A stretch of 35,361 bases of DNA. Source: a bacterium. GTDB lineage: Bacteria; Patescibacteriota; Patescibacteriia; UBA9934. Shown piece after piece: positions 8,444 through 15,455 of the stretch; within the stretch, counting starts at the first letter, position 1, and the number at the start of each line of letters is the position of its first letter. The DNA lies in contig JAGVNL010000033.1 of NCBI GenBank assembly GCA_020053275.1, forward strand, positions 1 to 35,361, written 5' to 3'. Position numbers and translations under genes: made by a program. The notes under the pieces are model-generated. The model ran no database searches, had not been told where the DNA came from, and saw nothing but the letters and a program-made list of their open reading frames with translations.

Positions 8444-9226
8444 TTACTGTTGAATAGGTACTACTACATCCTCACGGGCGACGAACTCGCGAGCTAGGCG
8501 TTCATAAGCTTTGGCGGCTTTGCTTTCTGGGTCGTAATGCAAAATTGATTTGCCAAAGCTAGGAGCCTCGGCCAAGCGAATGCTGCGAGGAATTACCGAA
8601 CGGAAGATTTTGCCTGGGAAATGTTTGTAAAGTTCTTGCAAAACTTGATTGCTTAAGTTAGTGCGGGTATCGAACATGGTGATGACTGCGCCCATGACTT
8701 CCAGTTCTGGCTTGAGGTTGGTACGAATTAGGTTCACGGTGTGCATAAGCTGACCGATTCCTTCGAGCGCGTAGTACTCGGCTTGCACTGGAATGAGGAC
8801 GCTGTCGCTGGCGACTAGGCCGTTGATGGTGAGGAGGCCGAGCGATGGCGGGTTGTCGATGATGATGTAGTCGTAGTCGTTACGAACTTCAAGCAAGGCG
8901 GTGGCGAGTTTGCGCTCGCGGTTGAATTCGTTGACCAACTCCACAGCGCTGCCAGCCAAGTTGGCGCTGCCAGGCATGATGGAGAGGCCGTCGTGGGCGG
9001 TGGCGATAATGACATCTTTGGCTTTGTGCGAGCCTGAAATAACTTCATAGGTACCCAGAATGCTGCTGACATCATGACCAAAGCCACTGGTGGCGTTACC
9101 CTGCGGGTCCAAGTCCACTAACAAAACACTTTTGCCAAAACTAGCTAAATAAGCGGACAAGTTAATAGAAGTGGTGGTCTTCCCCACCCCACCCTTTTGA
9201 TTGACGACAGATACGATGTAGGCCAT
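8444..9226 (-). CDS. parA: Chromosome-partitioning ATPase ParA (Soj)
   Basis: Nucleoid-bound Walker ATPase that moves ParB-origin complexes. The deviant Walker A motif KGGVGKTT starts at residue 11, then SVLLVDLDPQGNATSGFG, and DNPPSLGLLTINGL as Walker B region. I chose ATG 9226 over an upstream GTG (9247): the homologous N terminus starts at MAYIVSVVNQKGG, and the -10 box (9238-9243) predicts transcription starting near 9231, which would leave the GTG outside the mRNA. Normal length of 260 residues. Confidence 0.95.
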   Translation of the reverse strand: MAYIVSVVNQKGGVGKTTTSINLSAYLASFGKSVLLVDLDPQGNATSGFGHDVSSILGTYEVISGSHKAKDVIIATAHDGLSIMPGSANLAGSAVELVNEFNRERKLATALLEVRNDYDYIIIDNPPSLGLLTINGLVASDSVLIPVQAEYYALEGIGQLMHTVNLIRTNLKPELEVMGAVITMFDTRTNLSNQVLQELYKHFPGKIFRSVIPRSIRLAEAPSFGKSILHYDPESKAAKAYERLAREFVAREDVVVPIQQ

Positions 9227-9237
9227 AAGATAGGAGG

Positions 9238-9268
9238 AGTATAGCACGGTAGTTGGTGCTGGCTCAAA
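9238..9268 (-). promoter_or_regulatory. parAB promoter (leaderless)
   Basis: Read on the minus strand: TTGAGC, 18 bases, then TGC-TATACT with the -10 at 9243-9238. The start site would be about five bases upstream of the parA ATG. Confidence 0.5.
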
Positions 9269-9363
9269 CTTGGCTGATGACCCAGCCAGTCACCCTAAAC
9301 TCTGCCTCGCGCGAGACGACAAACTCCCTTGGGGACGCTGTTGTTCTCAGTGCGGGGTTTGTT

Positions 9364-9403
9364 GTTTTATTGAGAATTGACAATAATATCATTTCAATAA
9401 AAC
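9364..9403. repeat. Inverted repeat at the hepT stop codon
   Basis: GTTTTATTGA (9364-9373) and TCAATAAAAC (9394-9403) are perfect complements around a 20-base AT-rich loop. It may end the mntA-hepT transcript on the minus strand. Confidence 0.5.
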
Positions 9404-9721
9404 GGCAATTCGCTTAGCCAATTTTGGCACATCGTGCTTGGCAACGGTCCAAACGGTTTCAGGGTCGACGAAAGCGTAGTCGTGAATGAGAATATCGCGT
9501 AAACCTGCCATTTGTTTCCAGGGAATAGATTTGTCGCGTTCTTTTATTTCTTCAGTGATACGCTTTGTAGCTTCGCCAATAATTTCTAAACGACGGATAA
9601 CGGCGTCGCGCAGTTTGGGGTCGTGCATGAACTCTGCTTTTTTGACGCCAGAAATATACTCAGCTATAGCCGTAGCTGAATCGAGAATGTGCCCAAGATA
9701 AATTAATGGGTCACGAATCAT
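9389..9721 (-). CDS. hepT: HepT-like HEPN toxin (DUF86)
   Basis: HEPN-fold RNase toxin of the type VII MntA/HepT toxin-antitoxin family. The active-site motif R-x4-H plus tyrosine is visible as RDILIHDYAFVD near residue 75, exactly the segment that MntA AMPylates in studied systems. The 110-residue length is normal. It overlaps the stop of the upstream mntA by ATGA, the usual order for this pair. Its place beside parAB suggests a stabilising or defence role; this is inference. Confidence 0.9.
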   Translation of the reverse strand: MIRDPLIYLGHILDSATAIAEYISGVKKAEFMHDPKLRDAVIRRLEIIGEATKRITEEIKERDKSIPWKQMAGLRDILIHDYAFVDPETVWTVAKHDVPKLAKRIAVLLK

Positions 9722-10008
9722 AGGATCTTTCGGGCGTCGGCCATGATTGTTTTCTTAAGACGGGGAGAGATGGCTTTATAGCTGACGAGGTCGACCTTGC
9801 GACCGAGAGCTTTTTGGAGCTTAAAACGCAAAGTGATAACTTCAAAGAGGCCAGTTTTTGGGCCATATTCTACTAATAGGTCGACATCGCTCTTGGCCTT
9901 GGCTTCACCCCTGGCAAACGAACCAAATAAGGCAGAACGACGCACACCAGAGCGCTTCAGCACAGGAACGGAAAGGCGTTTGATTTGTTGGAAGGTTAGG
10001 GCAGGCAT
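9718..10008 (-). CDS. mntA: MntA-like nucleotidyltransferase antitoxin
   Basis: Minimal nucleotidyltransferase that neutralises HepT by transferring AMP to its active-site tyrosine. The signature GSFARGEAKAKSDVDLLVEY (GS-x10-DxD) is at about residues 29-48. The 96-residue length is typical. It is the first gene of the pair and is coupled to hepT by a four-base overlap. Confidence 0.92.
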   Translation of the reverse strand: MPALTFQQIKRLSVPVLKRSGVRRSALFGSFARGEAKAKSDVDLLVEYGPKTGLFEVITLRFKLQKALGRKVDLVSYKAISPRLKKTIMADARKIL

Positions 10009-10029
10009 AGATTAATTATAGTATAACAT

Positions 10030-10057
10030 AAAAAAACAGCCCGGAGGCTGTTTTTTT
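10030..10057 (-). terminator. Terminator after the tRNA-tailed structured segment
   Basis: AAAAAAACAGCC and GGCTGTTTTTTT are perfect arms around a short GC loop. The hairpin is symmetric enough to act in both directions. Confidence 0.75.
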
Positions 10058-10077
10058 GGTAGCTGGGGCGGGAATCG
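10052..10077 (-). repeat. Duplicate of the 3' end of the CAT tRNA
   Basis: Twenty-six bases, which on the minus strand include CGATTCCCGCCCCAGC-TACCA and the following A run, are identical to 10233-10258 at the 3' end of the intact tRNA. The remaining T-arm half is missing, so this is not a functional tRNA by itself. Confidence 0.8.
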
Positions 10078-10206
10078 GCCTCGCCTCAAGCATCGCCGTC
10101 GCTCAGCTTGGGCTGGCCACCAGCTCGCGATGCTCGTCGGTACTCGCATATCGCTCCGCTGTTCGCTTCCCGACACAAGCCAAGCAGTTGGCTTGTTCCC
10201 CAGCAT
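10058..10206 (-). ncRNA. Structured, tRNA-tailed segment (candidate RNA or tRNA-derived repeat)
   Basis: Read on the minus strand it lies between two terminators. It starts GCTGGGG, which is complementary to its own 3' CCCCAGC just before TACCA. It contains a perfect 9-bp hairpin (ACAAGCCAA-CTGC-TTGGCTTGT) and a stem AGCATCGC/GCGATGCT. No T-arm or D-arm is present. It may be an RNA with acceptor-like ends or the scar of an integration event; the 69-codon frame across it is not convincing. Confidence 0.35.
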
Positions 10207-10208
10207 AT

Positions 10209-10238
10209 AAAAAATAGCCACCGAAGTGGCTATTTTTT
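10209..10238 (-). terminator. Terminator of the CAT tRNA
   Basis: On the minus strand AAAAAATAGCCAC and GTGGCTATTTTTT pair around a short TTCG-type loop immediately after the tRNA CCA. Confidence 0.75.
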
Positions 10239-10314
10239 GGTAGCTGGGGCGGGAATCGAACCCGCGACCTAAGGCTTATGAGTCCTTCGCTCTAACCGAC
10301 TGAGCTACCCAGCT
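10238..10314 (-). tRNA. tRNA with CAT anticodon (elongator Met, or Ile2)
   Basis: The minus strand folds as a complete cloverleaf: acceptor AGCTGGG/CCCAGCT, D-arm AGCTCAGTCGGTTAGAGC, anticodon loop CTCATAA, T-arm GCGGG-TTCGATT-CCCGC, discriminator A and encoded CCA; 77 nt in total. The anticodon stem has one A-G mismatch beside the loop. Initiator features are absent (the fMet gene is at 19930). CAT could be elongator Met or lysidine-modified Ile; sequence alone does not settle it. Confidence 0.92.
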
Positions 10315-10321
10315 ATGCTAC

Positions 10322-10441
10322 GACTTCCTGAATTGGCCTATTTTGGGCTTGTAGTTGCGCCGACTCTCTCAACTCACGGCTCTAGTGAGTCTCGCGAGCT
10401 CGGCTTACTCCGCACCCAAACTAGTCTCAATTCAGAAAGTC
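10322..10441. repeat. 120-nt long-hairpin repeat, copy A
   Basis: The whole unit folds on itself: outer arms GACTTCCTGAATTG / CAATTCAGAAAGTC, then CTATTTTGGG / CCCAAACTAG, then a GC-rich inner stem. It shares its terminal sequences (GGCCTATTTTGGGCTTGTAG and GCACCCAAACTAGTCTCAA) with 27841-27959, whereas the inner stem differs in sequence but not in pairing. Confidence 0.75.
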
Positions 10442-10560
10442 CTAGCTAGTTATTGTTAATGATTGCGGCGGTACTATAGCAAGTGTTGGGCTTTCTGACA
10501 AGCCGAGGGGTTGCGGAAACGGCCACTATTTGTTACTATTTTTTGGCGTTAATGTTCCTG

Positions 10561-10646
10561 GCCGCGGTGGCGGAATGGTATACGCGACGGACTCAAAATC
10601 CGTTTCTCGAAAGGGATTGAGGGTTCGAGTCCCTCCCGCGGCACCA
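10561..10646 (+). tRNA. tRNA-Leu (CAA)
   Basis: Class II tRNA with a long variable arm: acceptor GCCGCGG/CCGCGGC, anticodon loop CTCAAAA giving CAA, T-arm GAGGG-TTCGAGT-CCCTC and encoded ACCA. The 3' half (from 10622) is the attachment core of the integrative element and is duplicated at 19841-19869; the intact gene is kept at the integrase end. Confidence 0.96.
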
Positions 10647-10650
10647 AAAA
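10622..10650 (+). repeat. attL core (29 bp)
   Basis: Begins GGTTCGAGTCCCTCCCGCGG and ends with CACC and five A. Identical to 19841-19869; the bases on either side differ. Confidence 0.9.
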
Positions 10651-10683
10651 CATCCTTCCCCAAGAGGGTTGTTTTTGTTTTTA

Positions 10684-11808
10684 TCATAGCCACGTTTCAA
10701 TTAACTGCAATGGCCTGGTATTAGCCTCCTGCGCCCATGTGTTGACCACCTGTTGCCCACGATTCGCCATTTGACCTCCCAAAAGGTCAACGGCACGTCT
10801 TAATGACGTTGAAGCAACGTGGGCATATTTCTCAGTCATGGTAATGGTCGTGTGTCCTAGCAGCTCCTGGATCTCACGCATGGCCGCTCCACGGTCTACA
10901 AGCTGAGTAGCGAAGGTATGACGAAGTGTGTGCCATCCAACCTCTCGAACGCCTGTACGCTGGCATATACGAGTTAGGGCACGATCGGCAGCGTCATAAC
11001 TACGCATACGTTCACCGTCATGACCGAACAATAAGCCCTGCTTTTTCTTGACTAACCAGAATGCCTGCATCAGGTCATTAGTGATTGGGATACTACGTGT
11101 TCTGTTACTCTTAGGGGAAGTCATTACTCCCCGGCTGGCAGAACGACGAATAATGATAGTACTCTGGTTTATGTTGACATCGCTCCAATCTAAGGCCAAA
11201 AGCTCGCTTACTCGCATTCCAGTAAGCAGTGCCATTCTAACCATCAGATTCCATTGCGGTTCCTGTTCATCAGAAATGAGTTGCAAACATTCTTTGTCAC
11301 TAAGATAATCAATTCTACCCGGTGGGCGCTTTAACCACTGAATACGTGGCACAGAGCCAATCTGACCCCAGTCAAAGGCAGACTGCAAGCATCGACGCAG
11401 AACTGTGAGATGATTATTTATTGTTTTAGGCGAGAGTCTAGAACGCAATAGCCCTGCCTTATAACGCTCAATGGACAGAACGTCGATCTCATCAATTAGT
11501 GACTTGCCAAATGCTGGCACAAGATGACGTGACAGAATATAGCGCTTTGCACGCTGCTCGGACGCTTTATTGTTAGTGACTACGAATAGCTCGAACCATT
11601 GCTTGGTGAATTCCTCAAAGGTCTTATTAGTCTTCACTGCAGCCCCTACGTCCTCGCCTCTGGCCAGCTTCATGCGTAAAGTGGCCTCATAGGCGGCTGC
11701 TCCGGCTCTGGTGTTCTCAGGGCTTCGTATACGATAGCGCCTGTACTTGAATCGGAAGTCAGTCCACCAACTACCGTGGATTAGTCGTGCGCTCATACTC
11801 ATTCTCAT
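10684..11808 (-). CDS. Tyrosine recombinase / integrase
   Basis: Site-specific recombinase that would insert the element at tRNA-Leu. The N-terminal arm-binding region is followed by a core-binding SAM-like domain (about 70-150) and the catalytic domain with ALLTGMRVSELLALDWSDV (first Arg), a Lys in MTSPKSNRTRSIP, HTLRHTFATQLV (His-x-x-Arg), LGHTTITMTEKYAHV (second His and the nucleophile Tyr). The 374-residue length is typical of phage-type integrases. The C terminus runs to within 40 bases of the tRNA and overlaps arm-type sites. Its start overlaps the HTH gene upstream; ATGs at 11802 and 11796 are alternatives. Confidence 0.95.
   Translation of the reverse strand: MRMSMSARLIHGSWWTDFRFKYRRYRIRSPENTRAGAAAYEATLRMKLARGEDVGAAVKTNKTFEEFTKQWFELFVVTNNKASEQRAKRYILSRHLVPAFGKSLIDEIDVLSIERYKAGLLRSRLSPKTINNHLTVLRRCLQSAFDWGQIGSVPRIQWLKRPPGRIDYLSDKECLQLISDEQEPQWNLMVRMALLTGMRVSELLALDWSDVNINQSTIIIRRSASRGVMTSPKSNRTRSIPITNDLMQAFWLVKKKQGLLFGHDGERMRSYDAADRALTRICQRTGVREVGWHTLRHTFATQLVDRGAAMREIQELLGHTTITMTEKYAHVASTSLRRAVDLLGGQMANRGQQVVNTWAQEANTRPLQLIETWL
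10741..10760 (+). promoter_or_regulatory. Putative integrase arm-type sites, left end
   Basis: GTTGACCAC (10741-10749) and GTTGCCCAC (10752-10760), 11 bp apart, about one helical turn. The same paired arrangement occurs near attR. They lie inside the integrase coding end. Confidence 0.5.
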
Positions 11809-12013
11809 TAACAGCTTTCACGAGGCAATTAGCCAAATACGCCTCGACATCCGAAATACGGAAGCGAATGTATCTAGCTAATCGGTAAAAACGAATGCTG
11901 CGGCGTTCAATCATCCGGTAGACACTAGCTTGGGAAATTCCAAGATATGTCGCCAGTTCTTTAATGCCGATCAGCTCTCCGTTCTTAATTGTGGCCTCGT
12001 TTTGGCCGTTCAT
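11771..12013 (-). CDS. Excisionase-family helix-turn-helix protein
   Basis: An 80-residue protein with the MerR-like HTH_17 fold common to excisionases: IGIKELATYLGISQASVYRMIERRSIRFYRLARYIRFRISDVEAYL. It would bind attachment-site DNA to direct excision or regulate the integrase. It overlaps the integrase start by 38 bp, so the two are one unit. Two GTTGCTCAT sites lie just upstream of its start. Confidence 0.85.
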   Translation of the reverse strand: MNGQNEATIKNGELIGIKELATYLGISQASVYRMIERRSIRFYRLARYIRFRISDVEAYLANCLVKAVNENEYERTTNPR

Positions 12014-12025
12014 ATTAAATTGTGA

Positions 12026-12067
12026 ATGAGCAACGATTCCAGGAGCGCTTGCACGCCCATGAGCAAC
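12026..12067 (-). promoter_or_regulatory. Operator-like repeats upstream of the HTH/integrase unit
   Basis: ATGAGCAAC at 12026-12034 and 12059-12067 (GTTGCTCAT on the minus strand), 33 bp or three helical turns apart. The second is followed by GTTGCCAT (12068-12075), making a near palindrome. The motif matches the GTTGCCCA(C/T) pairs near both element ends, suggesting that the recombination proteins control their own promoter. Confidence 0.45.
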
Positions 12068-12111
12068 GTTGCCATTTTACATGATTTTGTTAAATCTGCC
12101 CTAAGCTGTTT

Positions 12112-12672
12112 TTATAAGGGCATATCTTCCAAGTTGATAGTTAGAGCATCTGACTGAGCACGCTTCCGGTTAAACATCGTTTTCTCGCCTCCTCCCTGCA
12201 TGCCACTCATCATTTTTTCACGAGCGGAAGTCGGCTTCACTTTATTTATATTATCCTCATTTAGTTTCTCTTCAATTACCTTGTCTTCAGCTGACACATG
12301 TCCGTCATCTATCTGACATTTGTCTGACAAAAAGTCTGGAAATTCGCTGATATTAGCCCTGTCCCTACGAAGCTTTTGATATTTATACCAATTCGGGTGT
12401 GCGATATATATACCATTTTCGTCGCTGTATAATTCGATAAGGCCTACTTCAACTATGCGATCTATCATTTTTTGTGTCTTCTCTGGGCTTACAGACCAGT
12501 ACGGGAAAATCTGACTCCTTAAATATCGTGGATTACCTTTTAGTTTACCCTCGTCATCCCCTAGGCTTATCATGCCAATGTATAGCATCACCTCGATTGG
12601 CTTGAGTTCTGTCACTTGATTGCTTGACCATATTTTTGAGTAAAGCATTCTGCAACGAGGAATCATATTCAT
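12112..12672 (-). CDS. Phage replisome-organizer-like winged-helix protein
   Basis: The first 110 residues resemble the N-terminal winged-helix domain of phage and plasmid replisome organizers: MLYSKIWSS, PIEVMLYIGMISLGDDEGKLKGNPRYLRSQIFPY, then HPNWYKYQKLRRDR. The rest is polar and low-complexity, as is usual for these proteins before a short helicase-loader-binding tail. This suggests the element can replicate after excision. Family assignment is by pattern only. A second ATG two codons on (12666) is possible. Confidence 0.6.
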   Translation of the reverse strand: MNMIPRCRMLYSKIWSSNQVTELKPIEVMLYIGMISLGDDEGKLKGNPRYLRSQIFPYWSVSPEKTQKMIDRIVEVGLIELYSDENGIYIAHPNWYKYQKLRRDRANISEFPDFLSDKCQIDDGHVSAEDKVIEEKLNEDNINKVKPTSAREKMMSGMQGGGEKTMFNRKRAQSDALTINLEDMPL

Positions 12673-12686
12673 TATGCATTTATGCT

Positions 12687-12947
12687 TTACTCGGCTGAGT
12701 AAAGGCGTGCTTTAATCTCTTTTGTGGCGTAGTGAAATGATTGTGGCTCTACGAGCAGTTCTTTTTTGTGGTATTGCTCTATAATTTGCATTAAATTCTT
12801 CGTTTTTTCAAAAACGAAATTAGTTCGTCGAGGATCGCTTTTATCGATCGCTACTATCGGAGAGTAAAGACTTAAAGTCACAATTAGAGGAAAGTCTGAG
12901 ACATTTAGATAATCACTCGATTGCAGAATTTCATTTTTCATACACAT
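12687..12947 (-). CDS. DUF5659-like small protein
   Basis: An 86-residue protein with the layout of the DUF5659 family: LPLIV-type first strand with a hydrophobic run, DPRRTNFVFEKT in the middle, and LLVEPQSFHYATKEIKARLYS at the end. Such proteins occur in phages and mobile elements; the role is unknown. It lies just upstream of the replisome-organizer-like gene on the same strand. Confidence 0.6.
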   Translation of the reverse strand: MCMKNEILQSSDYLNVSDFPLIVTLSLYSPIVAIDKSDPRRTNFVFEKTKNLMQIIEQYHKKELLVEPQSFHYATKEIKARLYSAE

Positions 12948-12954
12948 AAAATGA

Positions 12955-12985
12955 CGGCTTATGCCGCCATTATATTAAAGGGAGT
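12955..12985 (-). terminator. Possible terminator
   Basis: On the minus strand an ATGGCGGC-ATAA-GCCGTCAT hairpin is followed by TTTTAT, after the 13.0-13.8 kb gene. Confidence 0.4.
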
Positions 12986-13033
12986 ATAGATTTTAATTGG
13001 GGGTGAGAAGAGCCTTATTTTACTCAACAAGAT

Positions 13034-13771
13034 CTATTCTTTGGTCTCGTGATGGGGTTTAAAAAGTGCTACTTCACCTTTAGCTGTGGATAAAAGTGCA
13101 AAGTTAAATGATTTAATCGTTCTTTTATTTAGTTCGACTACAGCATTACGAATCGTGTCGATATGAGATTCATCCAAGTCTTTTCCAATCAATCCAGTTT
13201 TAGAACGAGCTATATCTTCAATGCTGGCATATTCGCCGAAGTCGTGATTTTTAAACATATAATTTACTAAAAAATCCTCATTCCTGCCCCTGGCTAATTT
13301 ACAAACCGAATCGAAGTACCTAATGATGCTCATAGTCGCTATGTACTCTACGGGCGACCAAGCCCTGCTTTCAATGTCACGGTACATCCCAGCCAATATT
13401 TTAAGCTTTGTTACGAGGCGTTCCTGATATTCAAAATCACTAATGTTCCTATCAATAGAAGATGAATCATTAATAAACCTTATTACTGGTTCTTTGTCTT
13501 CAAAAATTTCAGGTATCTTGCTTTCAATTGATAATTGCCAATTCAGTACTTTACTAGCAAAATCGCTGAGTATATCACTGGACCATTCAGGCAAATCAAA
13601 TGATGAAGACGGTGCAAATCTTGCTATAAATCGTTTTTCTTGGCGTTTTTCCAACTCTTTGTAATTCGTTGAAACAGCATCAAATGAATTACGGATTAAA
13701 TCTCCCTCCGTAATCCACTCGTTTATAATAAATAGCGCTTTATTGAGGGAAATTTTACATTTCATATTCAT
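13034..13771 (-). CDS. Unknown element protein
   Basis: I do not recognise this protein of about 245 residues. It is predicted largely helical, with charged N-terminal half and no membrane segment, cysteine cluster or catalytic motif visible. An upstream TTG (13819) would lengthen it; ATG 13771 (MNMKCKISLNK) or 13765 is more likely. It is the leftmost gene of the minus-strand half of the element and is divergent from the cargo half, so it could be a regulator or replication accessory; this is only position-based inference. Confidence 0.65.
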   Translation of the reverse strand: MNMKCKISLNKALFIINEWITEGDLIRNSFDAVSTNYKELEKRQEKRFIARFAPSSSFDLPEWSSDILSDFASKVLNWQLSIESKIPEIFEDKEPVIRFINDSSSIDRNISDFEYQERLVTKLKILAGMYRDIESRAWSPVEYIATMSIIRYFDSVCKLARGRNEDFLVNYMFKNHDFGEYASIEDIARSKTGLIGKDLDESHIDTIRNAVVELNKRTIKSFNFALLSTAKGEVALFKPHHETKE

Positions 13772-13840
13772 TTTAGTTTTTATTTTATCCTTTATAGCCC
13801 GTATCGGAAATGGAAGCAATCATCAATAATCGCTAGATAA

Positions 13841-13869
13841 TTGGCATTTTGTCTAGAAAACGTTATACT
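13841..13869 (+). promoter_or_regulatory. Sigma70-type promoter of the structured leader
   Basis: TTGGCA (13841-13846), 17 bases, TATACT (13864-13869). It starts transcription near 13876, at the first base of a predicted stem. Confidence 0.7.
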
Positions 13870-13875
13870 GCCCTT

Positions 13876-14017
13876 GTCGAAGTTCAAGCCACACATGAGG
13901 CCTTTTTGGCTGTTTCGGATCGCACGCAATAGGCGGCATCCAGTTAAAACAGCACTCGTACGATCCGTCGTGCGTGGGTTGGGCTTCGACACCACTGGGT
14001 GTCGCTTTTTGTTTTTT
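13876..14017 (+). ncRNA. Structured leader RNA with attenuator architecture
   Basis: The 5' bases GTCGAAG (13876-13882) are complementary to CTTCGAC (13984-13990). Inside is an 11-bp stem CGGATCGCACG / CGTACGATCCG (13916-13926, 13957-13967) with one mismatch. The last four bases of CTTCGAC are also the first four of the terminator stem CGACACC / GGTGTCG, so the long-range stem and the terminator exclude each other. It matches no riboswitch class that I recognise. It could be an independent small RNA or a switch controlling the downstream membrane-protein gene. Confidence 0.6.
13987..14017 (+). terminator. Terminator of the structured leader
   Basis: CGACACC-ACTG-GGTGTCG followed by CTTTTTGTTTTTT, 19 bases before the next ATG. 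Confidence 0.85.
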
Positions 14018-14035
14018 AGTTATCGATCATTGAAT

Positions 14036-14656
14036 ATGACTTTTCAAAAAATATTGAGAATATTGGGCATCATTGTTGCGGTGGCTTTAGGCATTGTTGC
14101 GCTGGCTTTAGGTAATTTAGTAGTCGAATACTTACATGAAAAAAACTTTTCACTAGTTGTAAGTGAGGTACCGCCATCTCTCAGTGCCGATATAGGCACA
14201 GATGGCAACTTCTCGAGCATAGAAGACGGCTTTGCTATTAAATTCCCCAGTAAGCCAACTACCACATCACAGGACGAGTATATTTCCGAGGGAATAAGTA
14301 TGCAATTTAGTGACTACTTTACACGTAAAAACGGAGCATTGTATTTGGTGCAAGTTTCTGATATATCAGATTTTAGTTTTCCTCCTGATGCATTAAATAA
14401 ATTAAACTTGCAAGGAGTAGTTGATAATATGATCAGCGGAGGTGACGGAGAACATGTAATATCTCAGTCGGAAGTCAATATTAGTGGCTATAAGGGCATT
14501 AAATATTTTATTAGTATTACTGGAGGCTATATCGATGGATTTACCTTTCATGATAGCTCCAAGTTGTATACTGTGGGAATTCACTATTCAGTTGGTACAG
14601 AGCCCAGTCAGAATGAGATCGATGACTTTATTTCCTCTTTCAGATTAATTCAATGA
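14036..14656 (+). CDS. Membrane-anchored extracytoplasmic protein, unknown family
   Basis: About 206 residues. An N-terminal membrane segment (ILGIIVAVALGIVALALGNLVV) is followed by a soluble domain that would face outward, with alternating strands and a C-terminal DDFISSFRLIQ helix reminiscent of small PsbP/Mog1-like lipoprotein domains (low confidence). ATG 14036 is chosen because the preceding 195 bases of the open frame (from a TTG at 13841) are occupied by the promoter, structured RNA and terminator. Stop and the next gene are 23 bases apart, so the two membrane proteins are likely an operon. Confidence 0.75.
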   Translation: MTFQKILRILGIIVAVALGIVALALGNLVVEYLHEKNFSLVVSEVPPSLSADIGTDGNFSSIEDGFAIKFPSKPTTTSQDEYISEGISMQFSDYFTRKNGALYLVQVSDISDFSFPPDALNKLNLQGVVDNMISGGDGEHVISQSEVNISGYKGIKYFISITGGYIDGFTFHDSSKLYTVGIHYSVGTEPSQNEIDDFISSFRLIQ

Positions 14657-14679
14657 CAGTGGCGTATTCTTAGCCCGAT

Positions 14680-15120
14680 ATGAAAAATAAAAAGGAGTGG
14701 GCTATATTAGTTTTCGTGCTACTTCAATTATTTTTGCTTTATGCTGGAATACACGCAATAGCTGAGGGTATAGGTATTGCTAAATCATATGATGAAGAAG
14801 CGGAATATGATGAGGGGGGCGGAATCGTTACCCTCATCACTCTAGTGGATGGAGGGTTGATTCTTTGGCTTCTTCGTCATTTTGAAGGTGCCATCCGCAA
14901 AAGTGAAGCAGAGAAAGAGACACTGAAGTGGGAGAGGTTGGTAAGGCTCGAAAAACACAAAATTCAGACTAAATATGATGAAATAGTATCAGGATTGAAT
15001 AAAGCTATATACAAACAGATGCATCAAGTACTGGACGAAAAGTCGCTGAGACGAATACACGAGATAACAGAGCGAAAGGTGGGTGAAGAGCTTGATCGAA
15101 GAGAGTTAACGGCTGATTAA
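14680..15120 (+). CDS. Small two-helix membrane protein with cytoplasmic coiled coil
   Basis: 146 residues: transmembrane segment at about 8-30 (WAILVFVLLQLFLLYAGI), an acidic stretch DEEAEYDEGGG, a second hydrophobic segment (IVTLITLVDGGLILWLL), then a charged helical tail rich in Glu and Lys likely to form a coiled coil. No known family recognised. Follows the preceding membrane-protein gene closely and probably shares its leader-controlled transcript. Confidence 0.75.
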   Translation: MKNKKEWAILVFVLLQLFLLYAGIHAIAEGIGIAKSYDEEAEYDEGGGIVTLITLVDGGLILWLLRHFEGAIRKSEAEKETLKWERLVRLEKHKIQTKYDEIVSGLNKAIYKQMHQVLDEKSLRRIHEITERKVGEELDRRELTAD

Positions 15121-15455
15121 AAGGAGAGGGAGGTTTTAGGTAAGGGTATGCAGCTGGAGTTCCAGCTTGAATTACTGCCTATATGTTAAAAATAACCGTC
15201 ATTATTGAACACGAAAAAGGCCATGTATTGCCTAAGCTAATCTAAGAACCAATTTTCAGGTTTTTAGTACTTTTGGAGTTTTGAGGGCTTGTAGATTAAC
15301 GTTTGCTGGATTGCTAAAATTGCACCTATAGTTAGCTATTTAATCATCATCTCCTGAGAATCAAATACAAGGTTTTACGGAGAATTAACCATGTGCTACC
15401 TTGAAATAAAAGTTACTGGTAACATGCCATTATATTTCACTATTTTTACTAAAGT
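15121..15455. other. 335-bp gap before the nucleotide-synthetase gene
   Basis: AT-rich, no convincing frame. It holds a perfect hairpin AGCTGGA-GT-TCCAGCT near 15150-15165, a GGGCTTGTAG word shared with the long-hairpin repeats followed some 40 bases later by GCACC-TATAGTTAG (possibly a decayed copy), and the palindrome GTTAC-TG-GTAAC with TATATT close to the next start, which is likely the promoter/operator region of the next gene. Confidence 0.5.

Noticed and set aside
7550-9388. parS site near parAB
   Set aside because: I looked for TGTTTCACGTGAAACA-like 16-bp palindromes in and around the operon and saw none.
10012-10221. 69-codon minus-strand frame across the tRNA-duplication region
   Set aside because: It runs through two terminators and the duplicated tRNA 3' end; the translation is arginine-, proline- and tryptophan-rich with no resemblance to a protein. 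Treated as structured non-coding sequence.
10058-10238. tmRNA
   Set aside because: Acceptor-like ends and CCA are present, but there is no T-arm, no tag reading frame, and the segment is far shorter than a tmRNA.
13841-14035. N-terminal extension of the membrane protein at 14036
   Set aside because: The extension would have to start at a TTG at the -35 box and pass through the promoter, structured RNA and terminator; the membrane segment follows ATG 14036 directly.
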